This document shows, piece by piece, positions 53,160 through 62,400 of a stretch of 64,000 nt of DNA. Made by a program: the position numbers and the translations under genes. Every line of letters begins with the position of its first letter. The first letter of the stretch is position 1. Source of the stretch: Siphonodentalium dalli (taxonomy: Eukaryota; Mollusca; Scaphopoda; Gadilida; Siphonodentaliidae); NCBI GenBank assembly GCA_032622095.1, contig CP136067.1, positions 131,319,990 to 131,383,989 of the forward strand, read 5' to 3'. Below the pieces are notes generated by a model that worked only from the letters and a program-made list of their open reading frames with translations, did not search any database and had not been told where the DNA came from.

Positions 53160-54545
53160 AACAGGTGTATAAAATCATACAGTGTCCTATGACAAACAGA
53201 AGGTGTTTCAATTTCCAAACTATACCCAACTAGTGTCTAAATCTATCCAACTAGTATCCCAAACCACCAAATCGTGTCCCATCGATCAACTGAGATCACA
53301 TACCATAGAATGGTGTCACACAACTCAACACCAAGAGCCCGTTCTCAACCAAATGAGTGCCCCAAACCAACCATGAATGTCTAAAACCATCTGATTAGAA
53401 ACTCAAACCTTATACGTTGTACTTCAAAGCATCGACTGAGTGTCACAGGCAATCTACCAAATCATCTCAACCACCCAAGATTACCAAACCACGGGACAAT
53501 CATTGCATGATTTGGGGAACTCATTTGAGTGACAGTCGGATGATCATTTGGGATACTCGATGGGTAGCAGTGAACACTACTGTGGTTAAAGACACTCATT
53601 TGATGGTTTTAGAGACCCAACGGATGGTTTCAGACACTAGTTGGGTGGTCTTAGATACACCAAATGAACTGAAACACCAGATGTGTGGTTTGGGGCACTA
53701 TTTGTGATGGTTTGGGACAAATGATGTGTAGTTTACGACACTGGTTGGATGGTTTCGGACACCACACGGGTGGTTTGGTGTACTCATTGGGTAGCTTGTG
53801 AAACTCGCTGGGTCGTTTGGGACAATACTTGGGTCATTTGGGACACTCAAATGGAGGTTTTGGACACATATGGGTTGGTTTAGGACTCTCGGTGGATAGC
53901 CTGGGACACTGATTTGATGGTCTGGGTCCTCATTGGATGGTATGGAACACTTATTTTGTGAATAAGGACACCCATTGGGTGGTTGGAGACACTACCTCAT
54001 TGGTTTTGAGCACTATATGGAAAATGTGGTACACTCATGTGGTTTCAGAGACTCGTCAGACTGTTTGGGACACTACGTGTGTGATATGTGACACAATTTG
54101 TGTGGTTTGGGCTACTTGGTTGATGGTTTAGGACAGTCACATGGTGGTTTGTGTCAACCGTTGACTGTTTTTTTTGGATACGATGTGCGTGGTTGGTGAC
54201 ACACATTGTGTGGTTTGGAGTATGCATTGGGTGGCATGGAACACTTATTGTGTGCATACGACATCCTTTGGTTGTTGGGGACACTACCTGTGTTTTGGGA
54301 CACCAAAAGGTGGTTTGTGCAATCATGGTATGGTTTGGGACACCATTCAGGGTGGATCATTTGGAACATATGTTGGGTAGTTTTTTGACAACCTGTGTAT
54401 GTTTTAGGACACGGGTTGGGTGAATATGTACATACATTTTGGGTGGTTTGGCATACTCACTTGATGACATGGACACTTGTGTGGTTTGGAACACTCAGTG
54501 CGCATATTGCCCCTCGTTGGGTGGTTCGGAACACTACGTGTGTGT
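53160..54545. repeat. 21-bp minisatellite with strand switch
   Basis: About 65 diverged 21-bp units. From 53160 to about 53500 the C-rich sense (CCAACTAGTGTCCCAAACCA-like) is on the plus strand; from about 53510 to 54545 the G-rich sense (GGTTTGGGACACTCATTGGG-like) is. Because 21 is a multiple of three, frames on both strands stay open; the eight or so frames here are shadows. Confidence 0.85.
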
Positions 54546-54552
54546 GACCCCC

Positions 54553-55230
54553 AAAAAAGCTCATGAAGTTGGGATGTGACATCAAACATGGTGAATCTGA
54601 TGCCGATTTGCTGACCGCGCACACTGCCGTTGGTGCCTCGTTAACGAATGACACCATCGTGATAGGAGAGTATACAAATATCCCAGTTCTTCTCTCTTAT
54701 TATGCTGAAACTGATGGTTACAGTATTTTCTGTACCAAAGGTGAATGTCAAGAAGAATCAGCCAAACAGTTGGGACATTGGTCAACTTAAGAAACAGCTG
54801 TCGGTACCCATATGCGACAATATCTTATTTATCCACGCGGTTTTAGGTTGCGACGCATCATCGAGACTATTTGGAATTGGAAAAGGGGCTTCTGGAGAAA
54901 TTTCTGCACAATGATGATTTCCGCTAATATGCCACTTTATTCTACAATATAAATGCCACCAGTGATGAAATCATAGATGAAGACGAAAACGCCCTGGTAC
55001 TTCTCTACAACGATTATTATGGCATTAATCTCAATGTTTTCTGCTAAAGGAATGGAACGGGATCTTCGCACATTGAGCCACGACAACTTCCACCAGCTTC
55101 TGGAGCTGCAAAATACCACAGCCTCAGAGAATATTACCAGATCCAGCACTGGAAGGGTTTATCCAATGATTTAGACATGGTCACTGCAAAGGATCTGCAT
55201 GTACAAATTCCGCATAAAAAATAGACAGTG
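54553..55230 (+). pseudogene. Decayed transposon-associated nuclease-like protein
   Basis: Three frames in series give one protein: ESDADLLTAHTAVGAS and IGEYTNIPVLLSYYAETDGY (54587-54720), then QLSVPICDNILFIHAVLGCD and ASSRLFGIGKGA (54790-54895), then ENALVLLYNDYYG and LPPASGAAKYHSLREYYQIQ (54980-55150). From memory this resembles a family of long uncharacterised proteins abundant in invertebrate genomes, with a DTDLLVLL-type acidic strand as in PIN/FEN-like nucleases. Here that strand reads EYTNIPVLL, so the key acids are lost. Frame changes near 54785 and 54930 and stops at 54912, 55046 and 55222 kill it. N- and C-terminal parts are absent. Confidence 0.6.
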
Positions 55231-55814
55231 ATGGTGAAGACTATTAAAGTATACAGGTTGGCTGAGTTCTATAGGACAATAGGATTTACTATTATCGTAT
55301 CCAGAAGACTCATACGGCTATTTCTCAATATATTCTGTGTTCCATAGACAACATGCACAACATGGGAACTCTTTGTTTGTGATTGTCATTCATTTTTCAT
55401 AAAAAATACCATGTGATGTGGCTAAAACCTTTACATAAACAATATCAATAGTAGCCAACACAAAATGTGAGAGATGTTATCAAACTTTAGCCGACTAAAA
55501 TGACTTAAATTGACCACCTTTCGTTTGTCTCTGTGGGAAAATGTTAGAATTTTTGCGACATATTATACATTTATCATATAGAGGAGTCATTGGCGAACAC
55601 ATGGGGACCATAATATGCATTCATTGCGGGATATTTTTGTCCGATATCACGTTTTCCCAAATGCCGGTATCATAGGTCAAAGCCGAATCTCCGTTAATAA
55701 CGCGATGTTATGTTTCGAATCAATGATTGTTATTGCTATTATAACAACACCCATTCATATATATTTGCAGGAGATACTCGAGCTAGGATTCCTCTTATAC
55801 CTGAGTTGAGGAAT

Positions 55815-56420
55815 ATTTACCCAAATCCAAGATGGCGGCCAAAATGGCCACCAGAAATAAAAAATCGCCGAAAATCGCTGATTTTAACATCAGTGAGCAT
55901 TATTGTCATGATAACTCCACACCTGCTTACTATTGTAAGTTGGGAACAATTAGGCGAAGAACTTTCCTTGTACCATATCCAAATAAATGTCCCCCAAATC
56001 CAAAATGGCGCCCACAATGGCGCCCACAATGGCGGACAGATTTTGAAAAATCACCGAAATTCCCTCATATTCACATCATTGGGCATTATTGTCGAGACAA
56101 CTCCATCCATGCATACAGTTGAGTTGGAAATACTGAGGTGAAGTAATTACCTTACATCTCATGCAGGAAATGGTTTTCCAAATCAAAGATGGCGGCCAAA
56201 ATGGCGACCGAGATTTGAAAACACGCCTACATTCCTTTACTTTCTTAGGATGGGCGTTATTGTTTCGCGATTTCTACACACCATTACATGTTGATATGTA
56301 TGAATTATCCATTAGGGTTTGGCAAGTGATACCCACAGTCAATATGGCGGCCAAACTGGTGGGCAGAAATTGAAAAGAAGCCGATATTATCACATACTAA
56401 TTTCAACTTTTTGTCATAAT
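55815..56420 (+). repeat. AAGATGGCGGCC repeat blocks, left arm
   Basis: Three to four modules, each starting with CCAAGATGGCGGCCAAAATG or a variant, then TTGAAAA(A)TC, a CATTATTGTC..ACAACTCCA block and a GAGTTGG block, repeat every 150-180 bp. This is a non-coding interspersed repeat; the 143-codon frame through it has no domain. The mirror copy is at 59050-59470. Confidence 0.75.
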
Positions 56421-57009
56421 ATTGATTTGTATAAACGAAACGGTATATAATATAAGCCATATATTAGTTCCAATGTAAGTCGTAGCCTTTTGGAAGGATG
56501 AAAACCCACAATCGCAATGTGGTATTTCAAAATCCATTCTCCACTAAGGGCTCATACTGGCCGTAACCGTATATAGGTGCGCCGAATAGTCATATTATGA
56601 CTTCCAAGAATCAAAACAACAGTACCTGAGCTTATTCTGAATTGCCACATTCAGCATTATCTAGACTCGTTTCCGTCTCTTCGTCAGATTAATCTATCTC
56701 ACTCACAACAACAGTTCACTACTCTTCTTTGTAGGAGTGTGCCACTAATCGGAATGTTTCAAACAATACATATGCCGGTGTCCAGCTCACGTGTTCGTTT
56801 CGAAATTCGTGGTATAGCTTATGGTATAATTCAGATGCTACATATGGGGTATATGCGTCATCTTGTGCGATACACTATAAAGGTATTCGGTCGATGTGTA
56901 TATACTAGCTTTAAGAAGGACCTATATATCTGCGTATTGTCAGCTTTGGTGACCTAAATGGGGATAACAACGTGTACACCTGGTGATCTTCCCAAACAGC
57001 CACTTCTCA

Positions 57010-57911
57010 ATATATGGTTCATCAATTCACATACTCATATAATGCACTGACGTACCCGGACAACTTATGTATATGGCTTCGAATGTTGAAAGCCCGACAT
57101 TTGACGGATGCATTTCTGCTAAGGCGTAGAAGACCATAATGCATAATATACCCAAACTCCTTGAACATGATCATAAGAACAAGCTTGTTGGCGTCCAGCA
57201 ATCGTCTAACCGAACAGATCCACGCAGATGATAACAATACACACGGTGCTCGTTTGTGGGTATGTGTCATGATAGTGGAAATGAAATTGGACCATGACTG
57301 CACCGCCCCCTATTTTGTTATGTTTTAGATTCAGACAGGATCTCATGTGTGGCTTTGCTTTCCTTGTATGCTAAGATTATATGTTCCCATCCGATTGGAA
57401 GCCGTTCTTAAACAACTGGACCAGAAGTATGCCATTGGCTACTGCTGTATAAGCCCCACCAAGACTGGGGTGTAGTCTTAAATGCGATACCTTTGATAGT
57501 TGGTTGATATGTCATACTCACGTTGGGTGGTATGGTTCAAGAAAGTACAAATGCCATCAACAAAAGGGTGAACTGTTCAACGCGAAGAACATCCAGAGGA
57601 ATGTTACGTTGATGAGCTCTTGCATTCAGTTCAACAAACGTTGGTACACCAAGTGATTTCTTGGTAACATCACCAATGCGACCATTTTCCTGCATGAGAC
57701 ATTAACTACTATATTCTAAAGTTATATATATATATAAAGCTATATGATCATAAAGGTCGCGTTCCCCAACGGCCACAGCCATTGCCATCGAGACTGTAAA
57801 TTGTTCTTTAAATACATAGTGAAATAAATGCACCACAGTTCCTGACATTTTCTTGAATAATACCGCCCACATACTGACACTAACCCCGAGAGAGGATAAC
57901 AAAACACGCAT
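57010..57911 (-). pseudogene. Decayed unidentified coding sequence, left copy
   Basis: On the minus strand from 57911 successive frames look coding: FKKMSGTVVHLFHYVFKEQF and TVSMAMAVAVGERDLYDH; then QENGRIGDVTKKSLGVPTFV and ELNARAHQRNIPLDVLRVEQ (57695-57540); then SMTYQPTIKGIAFKTTPQS and GAYTAVANGILLVQLFKNGF; then the C-terminal NFISTIMTHTHKRAP to YVN and stop (57290-57022). The last part aligns with the plus-strand copy at 58110-58390, including the stop, so this was a real protein-coding sequence. Several frame changes and stops break it. I do not recognise the family; host gene, transposon and old viral insertion all remain open. Confidence 0.5.
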
Positions 57912-57974
57912 ACATCCATGCTATAAAGACACTATCCTTTAGTCCATCCGACTGTTTTGAGGGAGGCTAGCATA

Positions 57975-58392
57975 TTATTATCCAGACTAAAGTGTACGTA
58001 GTTGAATCAGAAAGGCTTCGAAACGGATGTGGAATACAACCTTACTACACCAAATAAAACCGACACGCATGACATTCGATATCTTAAACATGCACCAGGT
58101 GTATGGGTGGTGTATACAGTTGCCCATTTCATTCCCACTATCATGGCGCATGTCCACAAACTAGCACCGCGAGCATTGTTCTTCTCTGCTGGGAGATATT
58201 CGACGAGACAACTGCGGGGCGTCACAAGTTTGCTTCGGATAATGGTCAAGAACTGTGGGTAGTCTGTACACTAGGGTCTTCTCCTTAGCAGATAGACATC
58301 TGTCCAAGGGAATGAGACAGCTAGCAACCCTCGAAACACTGTCGAAGTTGTCCACATATGCCAATGCGTTCGCTGAGTTTGTGAGTTGACGA
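57975..58392 (+). pseudogene. Decayed unidentified coding sequence, right copy
   Basis: GFETDVEYNLTTPNKTDTHD and VVYTVAHFIPTIMAHVHKLA (58015-58165), RALFFSAGRYSTRQLRGVTS, then after a frame change near 58255 the stretch LSRHLSKGMRQLATLETLSK and LSTYANAFAEFVS, stop (58389). It aligns with the C-terminal half of the left copy but lacks its N-terminal 650 bp. Both copies point away from the centre of the inverted duplication. Confidence 0.5.
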
Positions 58393-59049
58393 ACCATCTA
58401 TTGAGAAGTGACTAGCTAACTGGTTCGCCAGGTGTACATGTCGTTATCCCATGGGGTATGAGACACATACATAGAGATGACCTTCTATAAGCTAGGCACC
58501 GGAAAATGAATTGTTTGAAACATTATGATTAGAGGGACCCTACTCCCAGGAAGTGGTGAATACTTTGTCGGTGTGAGCGACCTAGATTTATCAGACAAAG
58601 ATGGAAGCTGGTCCAGATAATTATGGACGTGACGTGGCAAATCAGAATCTGTTATCAGGTAATTGTTCTGATATAACTATTCGGCGCACCTACGCTTACG
58701 GCCATTATCGGAGCTAAGTGGAGACTGGATTTCGAAATGCCACATCGCGATATTAATTGTGGTGTTTCATCTTTCCAGAAGGATACGAGCTATGTTATGC
58801 GTTTTGATACCTTTAGGTTGAACTAGTAGATGGTTTATGTACAGTTTCGTCCATACATACCGATATTATGACAAAAAGTTGAAATTAATATGTGAAAATA
58901 TCGATTTCTTTTTCAATTTCTAGCCGCCAATTTAGCAGTGATCTTGGCTGTGAGTATCAATTGCCAAACCCTAATGACTACTTCATGTCACTATTCCATA
59001 TCAACATGTAATGGTGGATAGAAACCGCGAAACAATAACGCCCATCGTA

Positions 59050-59470
59050 AGAAAGTAAAGGAATGTAGGCGTGTTTTCAAATTTCAGTCGCCATTTCGGC
59101 CGCCATCTTTGATTTGGAAAACCATTTCTTGCATGAGATGTAAGGTAATTACTTCACCTCAGTCTTTCCAACTCAACTGTACGCATGGATGGAGTTGTCT
59201 CGACAATAATGCCCAATAATGTGAATATGAGGGAATTTCGGTGATTTTTCAAAATCTGTCCGCCATTGTGGGCGCCATTTTTGGATTTGGGGGACTTTGA
59301 TTTGGATATGGTACAAGGAAAGTTCTTCGCCTAAGTGTTCCCAACTTACAATAGTAAGCAAGTGTGGAGTTGTCATGACAATAATGCTCACTGATGTTAA
59401 AATCAGCGATTTTCGGCGATTTTTTATTTCTGGTGGCCATTTTGGCCGCCATCTTGGATTTGGGTAAATA
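59050..59470 (-). repeat. AAGATGGCGGCC repeat blocks, right arm
   Basis: This is the inverted counterpart of 55815-56420; one GGCGCCCACAAT unit present twice on the left is single here. Further AAGATGGCGGCC-like blocks continue beyond the arm at 59810-59995. Confidence 0.75.
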
Positions 59471-60284
59471 TTCCTCAACTCAGGTATAAGAGAAATCCTA
59501 GCTCGAGTATATCCTGTAAATATATATGCATGGGTGTTGTTATAATAGCAATAACATTCATTGATTCGAAACATAACGTCGCGTTATTAACAGAGATTCG
59601 GCTTTGACCTATGATACCGGCATTTGGGAAAACGTGATATCGGACAAAAATATCCCGCAATGAATGCATATTATGGTCCCCATGTGTTCGCCAATGACTC
59701 CTCTATATGATAAATGTATAACATGACGCAAAATTTCTAACATTTTCCCACAGAGACAAACGAAAGGTGGTAAATGTCAGAAAAATAGCATATTTTCACA
59801 TTTCGGCGGCAATCTTGGCCGCCATATTGGATTCTGGTGTCGGATTTTTGGCTAATTTGTAAGGGTTGTATATTAGCATAACGAATCGAGCGGAAAACAA
59901 GACCGCATGTGTTATCATCTTTACTATAATGGCGATCAAAGAGACCTGGTGCATTTAAAAAAAATGGCCGCCATGATGGACGCCATCTTGTCTGGAGTCT
60001 CTGCGGCCACTTTTTTTTCTTGTTAACAAGTGAACAAAATTAGAGGAGACCTTAAGGAAGAAAATTATTGGGGTGAAGTTAAGTCCTGGGGGGGGGTGCA
60101 GAGGTCGACCAATATCTCCTGGACTAATAATACTCGTTTTTTTTAAATGGCCCTCATGACACTATATAGATTTGAGGCGACGATTTGCAAGTATCGAACA
60201 CATATCGACACGACATCCACCACTATCATAGAGTTTGTAGTAATTGATCATTGTCCATTAGGAGATATATCTTGCTAAACCCTC

Positions 60285-60790
60285 TCATTGACTATTGGCT
60301 GACGTGGTCGTGGGCATGCAACCGCGTATTTAATGTTCGAACGGGAGGAGAGTAACGGCTAATCTCATTTAAGCCGGCTTTAATAGCAAGACTCGATAGA
60401 CAAGGTCGCACAAACACTCGCAGAGTATCGCTCACTGCGGAGCGGTGTACGGAAATCTCAGCGCTGGATACGGAGCGGTGTACGGAAATCTCAGCGGCGA
60501 CTCATAGAATAGTTTTCCATTCAATGAATCTCTGTAATCGTATAATTGATAGAGTGTCGGTTGTAATTGGGCATGAGTAGTTTCCGGAGTTTGACTATAA
60601 TGGACGGATTTATAAACATCGAGAGTACCTAACATCGTAATATTGGACACTCGTTAACGATATCTTAACTGGACTTTGATAGGCATTAAACTATTCTTAG
60701 GACATAAGACTCCGGGTACTCACCGGCTGTTATCGTCAAACGTTCTTAGGTTCCTACTTGATATTGTTCGTGGAGGTAAGTCAGTGTTTC
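60285..60790 (+). promoter_or_regulatory. Promoter/5'-exon-like module 3 with splice donor
   Basis: ATTGGCTGACG (inverted CCAAT, 60294) and GTATTTAATG (60328) precede about 440 bp that ends GTGGAG|GTAAGTCAG (donor at 60776). A 34-bp unit with CGGAGCGGTGTACGGAAATC is duplicated at 60438-60500. Part of it (CATTCAATGAAT to GACGGATTTATAAACATCG) recurs at 62285-62395. No coding exon is attached with certainty. Confidence 0.35.
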
Positions 60791-60890
60791 TTGTCGCCGG
60801 TTAGGTGCCTAACAAATTAGATCTGTTATATAAATATGTTAGTGCAGAATAGTTCGAGAAAAGTAGTACAGGGTACATGTATATATCAAG

Positions 60891-61203
60891 ATGTCTGTAA
60901 AGTATAGACGACTCAGATGGGACCTCGTAGATACTCTCAAGTTTGTTCAAAATCGGTATAACTTGGACAGTTGCCGCCATTTCATCATGGCACTTTACGA
61001 CAGAACAAGAGGCCATGATTACAAACTGCAAATGCCCCGATCAGAGAAGAATATGGGGAAATATGTTTTCAAGCAGCGGGTGATCAAGCACTGTAACAAT
61101 TTACCAGATTACATTGTTGGAACCGAATCCTTAGACGAGTTCAAAACATTAGCTGACTCATTATATCCCGATTTCAGATACGACTTTTATTCTACGAACT
61201 AAA
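60891..61203 (+). CDS. Non-LTR retrotransposon C-terminal fragment, open
   Basis: The 103-codon frame starts KYRRLRWDLVDTLKFVQNRY, then TRGHDYKLQMPRSEKNMGKY, VFKQRVIKHCNNLPDYIV and SLDEFKTLADSLYPDF before a stop. This is the pattern of the extreme C-terminus of a class of non-LTR ORF2 proteins (YRRxRGD, RGHxxKL, FxxRVxxxWNxLPxxVV, SxxxFKxxLD). There are no internal stops, so the 5'-truncated piece is young or under chance preservation. It follows a promoter/donor-like module by 110 bp. Likely 5'-truncated retrocopy. Confidence 0.7.
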
Positions 61204-61209
61204 ATAAGA

Positions 61210-61895
61210 CTTTTATTCTTCAAACTAAAAACAAGAACCCATTATATGTGACAATTGAACATTGATAGCATGTACAAGTGTGGGAACTAAAGACAATGGA
61301 CTTGTTCCGGAATAAATTATATTAATAATGATATTGAAGATGCCAACTGCTATATAATTCCAATGACCGTGTCTTATACAGAGCGTCCGTGATCTCGTCG
61401 CCCAAAAGCTGAAGATAATAAACAGCGATATGACTTATGATTTGTTGTACCCGTTTTCAACGTTAAACGGACATGTCATTCGAGTTTACAAATTTTGTCT
61501 ACGTAATTTGTAAGGAGTATATAAGATAGGTTGATAGATACACGATATATTGATATACCGGATTCATATGCTCTGAAAAATACTTGATATGGTCACAGCC
61601 ATTTCCCAGCTGTTTTAAATTTTTGCACAGTGGAATAAACGCTCTTTATTTATTGCATATCAGGAATAGACTAACATGGGACGCCCTTTTCTGTTACATG
61701 CCGTGCAAATGGCTGTTTTTTGTTTGGAACCCAAACATCGTGTTCAAAGTTTTATATTTTTATAACATCAATGCGTTTTTCTGGTACAAAATAATGCTGT
61801 AGAAAGGCAGTTCAAGTATTGATGGATCTATTGCGATACCCGGAAAAATTCAAAAGTTACTGTTAGGTTTTGGAGCGGAAACAGCCAAGTGGTTT
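61210..61895. other. No gene recognised
   Basis: AACGCTCTTTATTTATTGCA with CATATCAGGAATAGACTAAC at 61638-61678 matches 49041-49072. The rest is unassigned. Confidence 0.5.
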
Positions 61896-61899
61896 TAAA

Positions 61900-62136
61900 T
61901 TGGCCTCGCATATATAAGATAATGTATGGAATCCTATTAGGGCCACTTGCTAATGGCGCTTTCGGCGCGCGCCGAAAGCGACAAAAAGTGCGCCATTAGT
62001 AATGCTCCGAAAGCGCCGAAAGCGACAAAAAGTGCGTCGAAAGCGCCATTAGGAAGTGGCCCTAATAGGATTCCACAATAATGCACTGGCTCATGATATG
62101 TAATTCTGCACAGCGCAGCTCCCGCCGTGAAAGGGT
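61900..62136 (+). mobile_element. Family 1b hairpin MITE remnant with nested foldback
   Basis: CCTCGCATATATAAGATAAT (61904) is the right arm of a hairpin interrupted at 61927; it resumes at 62078 with ATAATGCACTGGC, GCGCAGCTCCCG and ends GTGAAAGGGTTAA (62136). The left hairpin arm is lost. Confidence 0.75.
61927..62075. mobile_element. 149-bp GC-rich foldback element
   Basis: Perfect terminal repeats TGGAATCCTATTAGGGCCAC and complement, then CTAATGGCGCTTTCGGCG and complement, with CCGAAAGCGACAAAAAGTGC repeated inside. ATAATGTA before and ATAATGCA after (61919-61926, 62078-62085) look like an 8-bp target duplication with one change. Base composition differs sharply from the surroundings. Confidence 0.8.
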
Positions 62137-62199
62137 TAATGTAAAACATCAGACAAATCTGACTGGGTATCTTTAACAGCTGTCAGCGTTCCCCACAGC

Positions 62200-62400
62200 A
62201 GCAAAATGAACGCTCTTTATGTGTCCCACATTGGGAAGAAACGGAAGGCATGCGGAGGGTTCAGTGCCGTTTCACATAAGAGCTTTCCAGTCAATGAATT
62301 TCGTTCGTCGTATAATATAACTGAGTACGGATTGTAACTGGACACGAGAAGATTTCATAGTTTGATTATAATGGACGGATTTATAAACATCGCATACGTA
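62200..62400 (+). repeat. Partial copy of module 3
   Basis: CAGTCAATGAATTTCGTTCG, GGATTGTAACTGGACACGAG and ATAATGGACGGATTTATAAA align with 60510-60625. AACGCTCTTTATG at 62209 is another copy of that short motif. Confidence 0.6.

Larger units (their letters stand above)
55509..59773. repeat. 4.3-kb inverted duplication
   Basis: The left arm from 55509 (ACCACCTTTCGTTTGTCTCT) pairs with the right arm ending at 59773. Outer parts (55509-56420 and 58850-59773) are about 90% or more identical by eye. Identity falls towards the middle but continues through the 3' ends of two decayed coding copies (to about 57300 and 58100). The left copy has about 650 bp near the centre with no counterpart on the right. 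Frames 55615-55809 and 59475-59669 are the same sequence in the two arms. Confidence 0.88.

Noticed and set aside
53182..54914. Cluster of overlapping open frames on both strands
   Set aside because: They follow from a 21-bp repeat whose period is a multiple of three; translations are low-complexity and unrelated to known proteins, apart from the separate fragment after 54553.
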